Shown: piece by piece, positions 17,485 to 26,043 of the stretch | Position numbering within the stretch: position 1 is the stretch's first letter | Layout: every line of letters starts with the position of its first letter | Notes under the pieces: generated by a model | What the model was told of the DNA's origin: nothing | Databases searched by the model: none | The model's input: only the letters and a program-made list of their open reading frames with translations | Made by a program: the position numbers and the translations under genes | Assembly: GCF_030816295.1 (NCBI RefSeq) | Contig: NZ_JAUSXV010000001.1 | Location: 3,720,001 to 3,784,000 of the forward strand | Source of the DNA: Microbacterium natoriense | Lineage (GTDB): Bacteria > Actinomycetota > Actinomycetes > Actinomycetales > Microbacteriaceae | Direction of reading: 5' to 3' | Length of the DNA: 64,000 bases

Positions 17485-20097
17485 TCAGTGGCAGGTGATC
17501 GTGCTGGTGTCGGCCACTGCACCGCCCACGGCGATGAGCTTCGTCGTCACCGAGGAGTCGGTGAAGTCGAGCTGCAGCACGCCGTACTTGTCACCCACGC
17601 GCTTGACGCTGTTCGGCTTGACGTTCTCGTAGCCGGTCAGGTTCACGCCGCCCATGCCGGCGACGATCTCGACCGTGCCGTTCGCCGCTGCCGCACCCGT
17701 CGCCGACTGCGGAGCGAAGCGCTCGTAGTCGTGATCGTGGCCGTTGATGACCAGTTCGACGCCCGCGTTCGCCATGAGTCCCCAGACCTCATCTGAGACG
17801 CCCTCGTTGCCGTGGGTGCCGGAGGTGAAGGCGGGGTGGTGGTAGTACGCCACGGTGCACTGCTTGGTGCTGGCGGCGAGATCGGCCTTGATCCAGTCGA
17901 TCTGCGCCTGCTCGTCGAAGCGGTTGGAGTTCAGCGCGATGAAGTGCCAGTTGCCGTAGTCGTAGCTGTACCACATCTTGCCCTGCGGGGTCGCGCGGGC
18001 GCCGAAGTAGTCGCGGTACGCCTTCTCGTCGCCCTTCTCGGTCTCCTCGTTGTAGTCGGTGTCGTACGACTCGTGGTTTCCGGGCACCGGCCAGGTGTTG
18101 TTCTTGAACTTGCCCCACGACTTGTCGTAGTTGTTCATGAAGTCCTCGAAGTGGCCGTCGTCATAGGCCATGTCGCCCATGGTGATGTAGAAGGCGGGGT
18201 TCAGGGACTGTGCGAGCGTCGCCGTGGCGAAGTGCTGGCAACCGGAGCTGGGCGCCGAGCAGCCCGTGCCCGCGATGTCGCCCGCGCCGACGACGCGGAA
18301 CGTCGTGCCGCCGGGGTTGCCTCCGTCGGTGCCGGCCGTGCCGTACGCCTCGACCTCGAACAGCGAGTAGCCGTAGGCGGTGCCGCGGGCGGTGCCGTAG
18401 ATGCGCAGGTAGCGGCCGGTGCCGTTCAGATTCGTGAACTCGTCGGTGCCGCCGTTGCCCGCCGCTTCCGTGGCGAGCGTGCTCCAGGTGGCGCCATCGG
18501 CCGACATCTCGATGCGGTACTTGCTCGCATAGGCGGCCTCCCACTTCAGCACGACCTTCGAGACCGCGGCTCCGGTGCCGAGGTCGATGCGCACCCACTG
18601 CGGGTCCACGCCCTCGACGCTCGACCACCGGGTGGTCGCGTTGCCGTCGACGGCCTTCGCGGCTTCGAAGCCCGTGCCCTCGACCGTCGACGCCGTGACC
18701 GGCTTGTTCTTCGAGATCAACGCGGCGGTACCCGGCGTCGTGGTCGGGGTCGGAGTAGGGGTCGATGTCTGCGTGGGTGTCGGGGTCGGGGTCGGCGTGG
18801 AGCCTCCGCCGGTGCCTGCCGTGCCGTAGACCTCGGCTTCGTAGAGGGAGTAGCCGTAGGCGGTGCCGCGTGCGGTGCCGTAGATGCGGAGGTAGCGGCC
18901 GGTGCCGGTGAGGTTGGTGAACTCGTCGGTGCCGCCGTTGCCTGCGGCTTCGGTGGCGAGGGTGGTCCAGGTGGTGCCGTCGTTCGAGGTCTCGATGCGG
19001 TATTTGGAGGCGTAGGCGGCTTCCCATTTCAGGACGACCTTGTTCACGGTGGAGCCGGTGCCGAGGTCGATGCGCACCCACTGCGGGTCCACGCCCTCCA
19101 CGCTCGCCCAGCGGGTGGTCGCGTTGCCGTCGACCGCCTTCGCGGCTTCGAAGCCCGTGGCCTCGACCGTCGACGCCGTGACCGGCTTGTTCTTCGAGAT
19201 CAACGTCGCCGTGCCGGGGTTCTGCGTCGGAGACGCCGTCGGCGTCGGAGAAGACGTAGGGTTCGGGCCGCCGATCTCATCGAGCGGCCAGCGGGGCGTC
19301 GGGTTCGACGGGATGCTGAAGGCCTCGCCGTAGACCGACCAGTTCAACGGGGTGTCGAGGTTGAGGTTGCCCGCGCGGAGCCACACCCGCTGAGCCGTCT
19401 CGATGCGCGTGACGTCTTCGTGGGCCGCCTCCTTCTGCATCTCGATGACGCGAGCGTCGAGGAAGGCGTTGAGATACGTCGTCTCGTTGCCGCCCTCCGC
19501 CGGTGTCTTGGCCTTCTTCCTCGCCTCGGTGCGGATGTCCTGCATGCCGTCGAAGCCGTGCACGACCGCGGCGTCGTAGTAGATGAACTGGCCCAGTGCG
19601 CCGATCTTGTCGCTGAGTCCGAGATCGACCGAGGGGTCGAAGTACCATTCGCGGGTCAGGTCGCGCTGCGCACGCTGGAACGCGGCTTTGGCGCCCTCCG
19701 CCTTCCACGCCGCCTCATACGCGGACCCGAGACCGGCGTGCGAGTCGGTGCCGTCGACGCTGCGCAGCGCGGGGAGGTACTTCGCCAGCCCGTTGCTCGG
19801 GTACTTCTTCGTGTACCGCTCGACGAGCTCCAGCATGTCGCTCGTTCCCGAGGTGAACCCGATGATGCCGCCGGTGTAGCCGCGCCCGTCGTCGATGTCC
19901 TCGATGTAGTCGTACCGGTTGTACCAGTCGAGGACCGAGTTCTCGGCCGAGGTGACGATCTCCTGCGCGATCTCCCGCTTGACCGGGTCGCGCAGGCTGA
20001 CGGTGGTGGCTGCCTGGGCTGAGGTGGCGATGAGGCCGCTGAGCGGTATCACGATCGCAGCAGCCAGCAGAGCCAGCAATGGTCGACGTTGACGCAT
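17485..20097 (-). CDS. Secreted GH46 chitosanase fused to two discoidin (F5/8 type C) domains and a metallophosphoesterase
   Basis: An 870-residue secreted enzyme. Residues 1-29 are a signal peptide ending SAQA. Residues 30-265 match GH46 chitosanases: SAENS holds the catalytic acid Glu52 and DGRGYTGGIIGF the catalytic Asp70, spaced 18 residues apart as Glu22/Asp40 in the Streptomyces N174 enzyme. A Pro/Thr/Ser linker leads to two nearly identical discoidin-like domains (about 296-427 and 457-588), probably carbohydrate-binding. Residues 598-870 are a calcineurin-like phosphoesterase with Asp607, GDxxY at 641, GNHE at 673-676, HH at 753-754 and GHDHDYER at 786. All metal-ligand motifs appear present. 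Chitosanase plus phosphoesterase in one chain is unusual. Expression is probably controlled through the palindrome at 20121-20149 and the divergent ROK gene. Confidence 0.93.
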   Translation of the reverse strand: MRQRRPLLALLAAAIVIPLSGLIATSAQAATTVSLRDPVKREIAQEIVTSAENSVLDWYNRYDYIEDIDDGRGYTGGIIGFTSGTSDMLELVERYTKKYPSNGLAKYLPALRSVDGTDSHAGLGSAYEAAWKAEGAKAAFQRAQRDLTREWYFDPSVDLGLSDKIGALGQFIYYDAAVVHGFDGMQDIRTEARKKAKTPAEGGNETTYLNAFLDARVIEMQKEAAHEDVTRIETAQRVWLRAGNLNLDTPLNWSVYGEAFSIPSNPTPRWPLDEIGGPNPTSSPTPTASPTQNPGTATLISKNKPVTASTVEATGFEAAKAVDGNATTRWASVEGVDPQWVRIDLGTGSTVNKVVLKWEAAYASKYRIETSNDGTTWTTLATEAAGNGGTDEFTNLTGTGRYLRIYGTARGTAYGYSLYEAEVYGTAGTGGGSTPTPTPTPTQTSTPTPTPTTTPGTAALISKNKPVTASTVEGTGFEAAKAVDGNATTRWSSVEGVDPQWVRIDLGTGAAVSKVVLKWEAAYASKYRIEMSADGATWSTLATEAAGNGGTDEFTNLNGTGRYLRIYGTARGTAYGYSLFEVEAYGTAGTDGGNPGGTTFRVVGAGDIAGTGCSAPSSGCQHFATATLAQSLNPAFYITMGDMAYDDGHFEDFMNNYDKSWGKFKNNTWPVPGNHESYDTDYNEETEKGDEKAYRDYFGARATPQGKMWYSYDYGNWHFIALNSNRFDEQAQIDWIKADLAASTKQCTVAYYHHPAFTSGTHGNEGVSDEVWGLMANAGVELVINGHDHDYERFAPQSATGAAAANGTVEIVAGMGGVNLTGYENVKPNSVKRVGDKYGVLQLDFTDSSVTTKLIAVGGAVADTSTITCH
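18334..19212 (-). repeat. Internal duplication of the discoidin domain coding sequence
   Basis: Two nearly identical copies (18817-19212 and 18334-18729) are offset by exactly 483 bp, 161 codons. Long stretches are identical at DNA level, for example around 18656 and 19139, and the proteins differ at only a few positions. This indicates a recent in-frame tandem duplication or ongoing gene conversion. Confidence 0.9.
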
Positions 20098-20120
20098 GAT
20101 TCCTCCGTGAGGGTTGGGGG

Positions 20121-20149
20121 GTAAAGAATGTTTAGGAAAGATTCTTTAC
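20121..20149. promoter_or_regulatory. Palindromic operator candidate upstream of the chitosanase gene
   Basis: A perfect 9-bp inverted repeat gtaaagaat (20121-20129) and attctttac (20141-20149) encloses an 11-nt centre; read on the chitosanase strand the centre contains TTTCCTAAA. It is 24 bp upstream of the chitosanase ATG in an otherwise GC-rich region. From memory it resembles the TTTCCTAAA-type palindrome bound by CsnR, the ROK repressor of Streptomyces chitosanase genes; that comparison needs alignment. Confidence 0.65.
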
Positions 20150-20271
20150 GAAGAGTTATACCGGAGGAACGTTCGTCACGCAATGGGCGGATGGCGCGGT
20201 TCTCCTGCCGTTCATCTGCGCTGCAGGTCTGTAGCATGCGGAGTACCCGACCATGAGACATCGAGGACATC

Positions 20272-21480
20272 GTGCCCACTCCCCCGACCGGAACCAGCGT
20301 CGTCCGAGCCATCAACGCCCGTGCCGCCCTGCGGCTGCTTCTCGACCGCGGTCCCTTGAGCCGTCCCGAGATCGCGGCCCTGCTCGCGGTGTCGAAGCCC
20401 ACGGCCTCGCACCTGCTGACACAGCTCCGCGAGAGCGGCCTCGTCAAGAGCGACGGCAATCGCGACGGGGCCGTCGGACGCGCGGCCGAACTGTTCAGCG
20501 CGAACGAGACCGCGGCGTACGCCGCCGCCATGGATGTCACTCCGGAGCGCACGGAGGCCGTCGTGATCGACTTCGCGGGCTCGGTGATCGGCGCTTTCTC
20601 CCTCGACACGCAGGACGGTGTCGAGGTCGACCCCGCCGCGCAGGTGCAGCGCGCCTTGACCGGCGCGTGCGCGGATGCCGGCATCGCCGCAACCGCTGTC
20701 CGCAGAGTCGTTATCGGCATCCAGGGCGCGATCGATCCGACATCCGACCGCCTGCGCTTCGCCGCGCATCTGCCCGGTTGGCAGCGGCCGGGACTCACCG
20801 TCGCCCTGCAGGACAGCGTCGGCGCTCCCGTCGACATCGAGAACGATGTGAACCTCGTCGCGATCGCCGAACGTGCGCACGGTGTCGCGACCCGCGACGA
20901 CAGCTTCGTCGAACTGTGGGTGTCGGACGGCATCGGCATGGGGCTGATGTTCGGAGGACGCGTTCATCGCGGCCTCACGGGCGGGGCCGGCGAGATCGCC
21001 GAGCTGCCGGTGCCCGGCGCGCCCGTGCCGCAGGAGACGAACGAGTTCGGGGCGAGCGGCATGCAGGCGCTCGCCGGCGCACCTGCGCTCGGCCGCGTGC
21101 TGGCCGAGCACGGGTTCTCGGCCGACACTGCGGTCCAGGCCATGACAGAGGCGGTCGCCGCCGGCGGCGACGGCGCAGCATCCGCCCTCGACGAGATCGC
21201 CTCGCGGCTGGCACTCGGCCTCTCGGCGGTCGTCGCGATCGTGGATCCCGATCTCATCGTGCTCGCCGGCGACATCGCGCTGGCCGGCGGCGAGCGGCTG
21301 CGCAGCCTGGTGCAGCATCACCTGCACGCGACCGTCGTCGCCCGCCCTCCGGTGCTGCTGTCGAGCCTGGACGGCAACCCGGTGCTCGACGGCGCATTGC
21401 GACTCGTGCTCGAGCGCGTGCAGGACGAGGTTCTCGACACCGTCAGCGGCGGCCAGTCGAAGCCGGCGGGCGACGACTGA
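20272..21480 (+). CDS. ROK-family transcriptional regulator, possible chitosanase repressor
   Basis: A 402-residue protein with a winged-helix N-terminus (LSRPEIAALLAVSKPTASHL, about residues 28-47) and a ROK sugar-kinase-like body. The body has FAGSVIGAFS, GIQGAID, IENDVNLVA and GIGMGLMFGG, but the usual ROK zinc-binding Cys-rich motif is not visible. Such proteins repress sugar-use genes and release DNA on binding an oligosaccharide. It is divergent from the GH46 chitosanase across 174 bp with a strong palindrome, the arrangement expected of a CsnR-like regulator. GTG at 20272 follows GAGGA. A role on the convergent maltose-type transporter cannot be excluded. Confidence 0.85.
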   Translation: MPTPPTGTSVVRAINARAALRLLLDRGPLSRPEIAALLAVSKPTASHLLTQLRESGLVKSDGNRDGAVGRAAELFSANETAAYAAAMDVTPERTEAVVIDFAGSVIGAFSLDTQDGVEVDPAAQVQRALTGACADAGIAATAVRRVVIGIQGAIDPTSDRLRFAAHLPGWQRPGLTVALQDSVGAPVDIENDVNLVAIAERAHGVATRDDSFVELWVSDGIGMGLMFGGRVHRGLTGGAGEIAELPVPGAPVPQETNEFGASGMQALAGAPALGRVLAEHGFSADTAVQAMTEAVAAGGDGAASALDEIASRLALGLSAVVAIVDPDLIVLAGDIALAGGERLRSLVQHHLHATVVARPPVLLSSLDGNPVLDGALRLVLERVQDEVLDTVSGGQSKPAGDD

Positions 21481-21495
21481 CCGCGATCGCGGAGA

Positions 21496-22404
21496 TCAGC
21501 CCTTGGTCGCGCCGGCGGTCAGCCCGCCGACGATGTACTTCTGCAGGAACAGGAACAGGATCATGACCGGGACGGCCGCCATCACCGCGCCGGCCGAGAA
21601 CGCCGACCAGTCCGCGTAACGCGGGTTCGCGACGAGCTTCGTGAGCCCGACCACAAGGGTCTGCTTGTCGACGTCGACGAGCATGATGCTCGCGATCACG
21701 TACTCGTTCACGGTTCCGATGAACGACAGCAGCGCCACGACCGCCAGGATCGGAGCGACCAGCGGCAGGATCATCGTGAAGAAGATGCGCGCGTGACCCG
21801 CACCGTCGATGCGCGCCGCCTCGTCGAGCTCGATCGGCAGCGTGTTGAAGAAGCCGTACATCAGGTAGGTGTTCACGCCCAGCGCTCCACCGAGGTACAC
21901 GAGGATGAGGCCGGTGTGCGTGTTCAGGCCGATGGCCGGGAACCAGTCGCCCAGCGTGGTCATGAGCAGGAAGATCGCCACGACCGCGAGCAGCTGCGGG
22001 AACATCTGCACGACGACGATCGTCACGAGTCCGACACGACGGCCCGTGAACCGCATGCGCGAGAACGCGTAGGCGGCAAGCGCGCCGATGAACACGGTCG
22101 ACGCACCCGTGATCACCGCGATCAGGAGCGTGTTCAGGAACCACAGGCCGTAGGGGTTCTGCGGGTCGCTGAGGATGCGCACGTAGCTGTCGATGCCGAT
22201 GGCCGAGAACAGCTGGTTCGACCCGGTCAACGTGCCCCGCGGGTTCAGCGAGGCCGACAGCACGTACAGCAGGGGGAACAGCGCGAACGCGCTGACCACG
22301 ATGGCGACGAGGTGACGCCATCCGGTGTCGGCGAACCACTGTCCGAAACTGCGCTTGCGCGGGGCGAGGAGCTGCTCGTTCGTGACGGTGCGGGCGGTGC
22401 TCAT
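21496..22404 (-). CDS. Maltose-type ABC transporter permease (MalG-like)
   Basis: A 302-residue inner-membrane permease with six spans. The EAA loop that contacts the ATPase reads ELDEAARIDGAGHARIFFTM, followed by ILPLVAP, typical of CUT1 carbohydrate importers. The ATG at 22404 overlaps the malF-like stop as TGATG. It is last in the operon binding protein-MalF-MalG; no ATPase gene is nearby, so a shared MsmX/MsiK-type ATPase elsewhere is expected. Confidence 0.92.
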   Translation of the reverse strand: MSTARTVTNEQLLAPRKRSFGQWFADTGWRHLVAIVVSAFALFPLLYVLSASLNPRGTLTGSNQLFSAIGIDSYVRILSDPQNPYGLWFLNTLLIAVITGASTVFIGALAAYAFSRMRFTGRRVGLVTIVVVQMFPQLLAVVAIFLLMTTLGDWFPAIGLNTHTGLILVYLGGALGVNTYLMYGFFNTLPIELDEAARIDGAGHARIFFTMILPLVAPILAVVALLSFIGTVNEYVIASIMLVDVDKQTLVVGLTKLVANPRYADWSAFSAGAVMAAVPVMILFLFLQKYIVGGLTAGATKG

Positions 22405-24008
22405 CAGTTCAGCTCCTCGAGTGCCTTGGTCTTGCGGAAGCTGATGATCGAGATCGTCGCCACCACGATGAAGATCAGGATGGTGAAGGCGGAGGCCAGA
22501 CCGTAATCGCGGTTCTGGCCGGTGAAGGCCACCTTGTAGACCATCGAGATGAGGATGTCGGTGTGCCCGACCGGGATGTTCACGTCGTCGAAACGGGGTC
22601 CGCCGTTGGTGAGCATGTAGATCAGGTTGAAGTTGTTGAAGTTGAACGCGAACGACGAGATCAGCAGGGGCGCGACCGTCACCAGCAGCAGCGGCAGCTT
22701 GATGCGGCGGAAGATCTGCCACGGGTTCGCGCCGTCCATGACGGCCGCCTCGTTGACCTCGGAGGGGATGCCCTGCAGCGCGCCCATGCACACGAGGAAC
22801 ATGTAGGGGAAGCCGAGCCACAGGTTCACGATCAGCACCGACACCTTCGCGAGCGTCGGATCCGTGAGCCACGGGATCTCGGCGCCGCCGAAGATCACCT
22901 GGTTGATGAACCCGAAGCTCTCGTTCATCATGCCGGCCCAGACGAGGGCGGAGAGGAAGGCGGGGAACGCGTAGGGCAGGATCAGGATGATCCGGTAGCC
23001 GTTGCGGAACCGCATCCTCGTGTTGTTGAAGACCAGGGCGAGCAGCAGGCCGAGGAAGAAGGTGGAGGCCACGGAGACGAGGGCGAACACGAACGTCCAG
23101 ATCGTCACGGAGATGAGCGGACCGCGGATGGACTCGTCGCTGACCGCGCGCACGAAGTTGTCGAAGCCGACCGTCGTCTGCCAGCCGGGCAGCAGCTGCT
23201 CGCCGTCGTCGGCGGTGAAGGCCCCGGTGCCGAGATCCGAGTACACGGTGCCCGTGTCGGAGTCGGTGATGGTGTCGGCATCCGCGTCGTACTCGAGCGT
23301 CGAGATGTACAGGTACCCCTTCTGACCGTCAGGGGCGCGAAGGCTGCCGTCGTTGGGGTCGTCGCTGAAGGGCACCGACAGCTTCTCGAGCTCGGCCGAC
23401 AGCGTGAACACCTTGGCGAGCGGAAGCGTGGTCCATCCATCGGTGGCGACCGCCTGACCGCCCTCGAAGTCGGCGTCGACCTCCTGCAGAGGCTGTTCCG
23501 CGGTGCCGAGCAGGGCGTCACCGGAGTCGGGGTCGGTGACGAGAAGGCCGTAGGTGCCGAACTGCTCGACGACGGTCACGGGGTATGTCGGCGAGTCCTC
23601 GACGCGTTCCTGTGCAGACGCGAGCAGCGAGGAGATCGCCTGATCCTTGGTGCCGTTGTGTCCGGTGCCGTAGTTGGTGAAGCCGATGTACCCCGTGTAG
23701 AGCAGGGTGAACACCTGGAAGATCACGAGGAAGATGATGCCGGGTGTGAGGTACTTCGCCGGGATCATCTTGCGGGAGAAGTAGATCCAGTTGACGAGCA
23801 CGGCGACCACGACGACGACGCCGAGGATCAGCCACTCCTGATGCGTGAAGAGCACGTACGCCGCGTACAGTGCGATCGCGTCGACGACGGCGAGCAACAG
23901 GATCTTCAGCAGAGTCCAGCCGATCGGCGCGGATGCCGCTTCGGCGATCTTCGCGGCCTGACGCTGGCGCTTGGTCGGAGGAGCCGTGGGCTCGGCGGTG
24001 TCTGTCAT
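22404..24008 (-). CDS. Maltose-type ABC transporter permease (MalF-like, with large extracytoplasmic loop)
   Basis: The 534-residue permease is longer than typical 300-residue CUT1 permeases because it carries two N-terminal spans and an extracytoplasmic domain of about 150 residues (about 110-260), as in E. coli MalF. The EAA loop is EVNEAAVMDGANPWQIFRRI with KLPLLL after it. This architecture favours maltose/maltodextrin as substrate over other oligosaccharides. It is separated from the binding-protein gene by 69 bp with a strong hairpin and overlaps malG. Confidence 0.92.
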   Translation of the reverse strand: MTDTAEPTAPPTKRQRQAAKIAEAASAPIGWTLLKILLLAVVDAIALYAAYVLFTHQEWLILGVVVVVAVLVNWIYFSRKMIPAKYLTPGIIFLVIFQVFTLLYTGYIGFTNYGTGHNGTKDQAISSLLASAQERVEDSPTYPVTVVEQFGTYGLLVTDPDSGDALLGTAEQPLQEVDADFEGGQAVATDGWTTLPLAKVFTLSAELEKLSVPFSDDPNDGSLRAPDGQKGYLYISTLEYDADADTITDSDTGTVYSDLGTGAFTADDGEQLLPGWQTTVGFDNFVRAVSDESIRGPLISVTIWTFVFALVSVASTFFLGLLLALVFNNTRMRFRNGYRIILILPYAFPAFLSALVWAGMMNESFGFINQVIFGGAEIPWLTDPTLAKVSVLIVNLWLGFPYMFLVCMGALQGIPSEVNEAAVMDGANPWQIFRRIKLPLLLVTVAPLLISSFAFNFNNFNLIYMLTNGGPRFDDVNIPVGHTDILISMVYKVAFTGQNRDYGLASAFTILIFIVVATISIISFRKTKALEELN

Positions 24009-24026
24009 CTCGTCCCCGTCGTGGAG

Positions 24027-24060
24027 CTGCCGGGGCGGACGGCTGCGTCCGCCCCGGCAG
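24027..24060 (-). other. Stem-loop between malE-like and malF-like genes
   Basis: A perfect 14-bp GC-rich stem (24027-24040 with 24047-24060) and a 6-nt loop. Hairpins at this place protect the upstream binding-protein mRNA and lower permease expression in many ABC operons; that role is inferred. Confidence 0.7.
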
Positions 24061-24077
24061 GTGGTGCTGGTGGTGTC

Positions 24078-25292
24078 TTACTTGATGGCCGCGGTCACGT
24101 CGTCGACGAGCTTCTGCCACGTCGTCTTCGGGTCCGCACCGTTGATGATCGCAGCCTCGGCCACGCCCCAGAACTGCCACACCGAGCCCATGGCCGGGAT
24201 GGCCGGCATCGGAACGGCGTCGGCGCCGACGGCCTGGAAGCCGGCGATGATCGGGTCGGAGGCAGCCTCGTCTGCAGCAGCCGTGAGTGCGGGCAGGACG
24301 TTGCCGGCCTTGAACAGCTCGAGCTGGACGTCCTTCGTGCCGATGTAGTTCACCAGGAAGTCGTTCGCAGCGACCTTGTTCTTGGACTCGGCGCTGACGA
24401 AGAAGCCCTTGACGCCGGCGAACGGCGACGCGGTCTCACCGGTGGGGCTGGGGACGGGGTCGATCGCCACGTTGATGCCCGCGTCGACTGCGGCGCCGAC
24501 GTTCCACGGACCGGTCAGCCAGAAGGCCGCCGTGCCGTCGAGGAACTGCTGCTTGGCGATCTCGCCGTCGACGTCGGTGTTGAGGTTTCCGGTGCCGTTC
24601 TTGCCTTGGGCGGCGAGCCAGTCGGCGAAGGCGAAGCCGCCCTCGCTGCCGAGCTGCAGGTCAGCCGAGTCGTAGCTGCCCGAGTCGTCGGTGCCGAAGA
24701 CGGGGGCGCCGAATGCGGTCTGGAACGGATACAGGTGGTACGGGTTGCCCTCTGCGCCCTGTTCGACGACGAACTTGCCCTTGGAGATCATGTCGTCGAA
24801 GCTCGTGGCGGCCGCCGGAACGAGGTCGGCGTTGCGCAGCACGGCGATGTTCTCGACCGCGTAAGGAAGCATGTAGACGGTGCCGTCGTAGGTCGCGGCC
24901 TGGAGCGCGACCGGGAGGTAGTCGGACGCCGAGTCGCCGAGTTCGAGAGGCGCGACGACGCCGTTGGTGGACAGCTCGCCCAGCCAGTCGTGCGCGCCCA
25001 TGACGATGTCGGGGCCCTTGCCGGTCGGGACCTGCTGGATGAAGTCGTCCTTCATGTCGTCGACGGACTTGCCGACGAGTTCGACCTTCACACCGGTCTT
25101 CTCCTCGTAGGAGTCAGCGGCGCCCTGCAGCGCGTCGACGCGCTCGGAGTCGACCCAGACGGTCAGGGCGCTGGCGGCGTCGTCGCCCTTCGAGTCGTCG
25201 TCGCTGCTCCCGGTGGAGCAGCCGGCGAGCGTCAGAGTCGAAACCATGGCGATCGCGCCGAAGGCGGCGATGCCCCTCTTGTTCACCTTCAT
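24078..25292 (-). CDS. Maltose/maltodextrin-type substrate-binding lipoprotein (MalE-like)
   Basis: A 404-residue lipoprotein: residues 1-24 form a signal peptide with lipobox TLAG|C and acylated Cys25. The mature part starts with an acidic linker and then ALTVWVDSERVDALQGAADSY, with later GPDIVMGAHDW and FWLTGPWN, the pattern of MalE-type proteins. It captures extracellular malto-oligosaccharides for the MalF/MalG-like permease. It heads the operon, and two AAGCGCTT boxes upstream indicate LacI-family control; no LacI-type gene is in the window. Confidence 0.93.
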   Translation of the reverse strand: MKVNKRGIAAFGAIAMVSTLTLAGCSTGSSDDDSKGDDAASALTVWVDSERVDALQGAADSYEEKTGVKVELVGKSVDDMKDDFIQQVPTGKGPDIVMGAHDWLGELSTNGVVAPLELGDSASDYLPVALQAATYDGTVYMLPYAVENIAVLRNADLVPAAATSFDDMISKGKFVVEQGAEGNPYHLYPFQTAFGAPVFGTDDSGSYDSADLQLGSEGGFAFADWLAAQGKNGTGNLNTDVDGEIAKQQFLDGTAAFWLTGPWNVGAAVDAGINVAIDPVPSPTGETASPFAGVKGFFVSAESKNKVAANDFLVNYIGTKDVQLELFKAGNVLPALTAAADEAASDPIIAGFQAVGADAVPMPAIPAMGSVWQFWGVAEAAIINGADPKTTWQKLVDDVTAAIK

Positions 25293-25333
25293 TGGTGTGA
25301 GCCTCTCTCAGTGCGTGTGGCCTGCAGGACTGC

Positions 25334-25341
25334 AAGCGCTT
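25334..25341. promoter_or_regulatory. LacI-family operator core AAGCGCTT, box 1
   Basis: The palindrome aagcgctt, in context gcaagcgcttac, lies 42 bp upstream of the malE-like ATG. It matches the usual LacI/MalR operator centre; the regulator is not encoded in this window. Confidence 0.7.
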
Positions 25342-25430
25342 ACAGTATGCACCGACATCAGCCTGATGCGCAATGGAAGTCCGTGTCGATACCAGACTGT
25401 GACCGCATGCGAGTACATGCAACAAGGTGA

Positions 25431-25438
25431 AAGCGCTT
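25431..25438. promoter_or_regulatory. LacI-family operator core AAGCGCTT, box 2
   Basis: A second copy in context gaaagcgcttcc, 97 bp from box 1 and 29 bp upstream of the yajQ -10 hexamer. It may act on the divergent yajQ promoter as well as allowing looping between the two boxes (inference). Confidence 0.6.
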
Positions 25439-25467
25439 CCAAGACTGCGCGGAAATGGGCGGGTCGC

Positions 25468-25473
25468 TAGACT
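25468..25473 (+). promoter_or_regulatory. -10 element TAGACT, leaderless promoter of yajQ
   Basis: TAGACT ends six bases before the ATG at 25480. Confidence 0.65.
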
Positions 25474-25479
25474 TTTGCC

Positions 25480-25968
25480 ATGGCTGACAGTTCCTTTGAC
25501 ATCGTCTCGAAAGTGGATCACCAAGAGGCAGAGAACGCCCTGAATCAGGCCCACAAGGAGATCGAGCAGCGCTACGACTTCAAGGGCACCGGTGCGTCGA
25601 TCGCGTGGAGCGGCGAGCAGGTGCTGATCATCGCGAACACCGAGGAGCGCGCGAAGGCGGTGCTCGACGTGTTCCAGTCGAAGCTCATCAAGCGCGGCAT
25701 CTCCCTGAAGAGCCTCGACTCGGGCGAGCCCTTCGCCAGCGGCAAGGAGTTCCGCATCGTCTCGAGCCTCAAGGACGGCATCTCCTCCGAAAACGCGAAG
25801 AAGATCGGCAAGCTCATCCGCGACGAGGGCCCCAAAGGCGTGAAGAGCCAGATCCAGGGCGACGAGCTGCGCGTGCAGTCCAAGAGCCGCGACGACCTGC
25901 AGGCGGTGATCGCATTGCTGAAGGGCAGCGATCTCGACATCGATCTGCAGTTCATCAACTACCGCTGA
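25480..25968 (+). CDS. yajQ: YajQ-family nucleotide-binding protein
   Basis: A 162-residue cytoplasmic protein of normal family length, starting [20 protein letters not shown] and containing [11 protein letters not shown] and [20 protein letters not shown]. The family folds as two ferredoxin-like domains; members in proteobacteria bind cyclic di-GMP or nucleotides, but the role in actinobacteria is not established. It is monocistronic, leaderless by the -10 position, and closed by a strong terminator. Confidence 0.95.
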   Translation: MADSSFDIVSKVDHQEAENALNQAHKEIEQRYDFKGTGASIAWSGEQVLIIANTEERAKAVLDVFQSKLIKRGISLKSLDSGEPFASGKEFRIVSSLKDGISSENAKKIGKLIRDEGPKGVKSQIQGDELRVQSKSRDDLQAVIALLKGSDLDIDLQFINYR

Positions 25969-25990
25969 GGCGGGCTCGATCGGCAGGGAA

Positions 25991-26043
25991 ACCGGCCGGA
26001 TGCCGCGGGAACAGTCCGCGGCATCCGGCCGGTTCTCGTTTTC
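25991..26043 (+). terminator. Intrinsic terminator after yajQ
   Basis: A perfect 18-bp stem (25991-26008 with 26016-26033) with a 7-nt loop is followed by a T-rich tail ttctcgttttcc. It is the best intrinsic terminator in the window. Confidence 0.92.

Noticed and set aside
17812..20022. A 736-codon frame opposite the chitosanase-phosphoesterase gene
   Set aside because: Antisense shadow of a gene with intact signal peptide, two enzyme domains and catalytic residues; the shadow has no recognisable domain.
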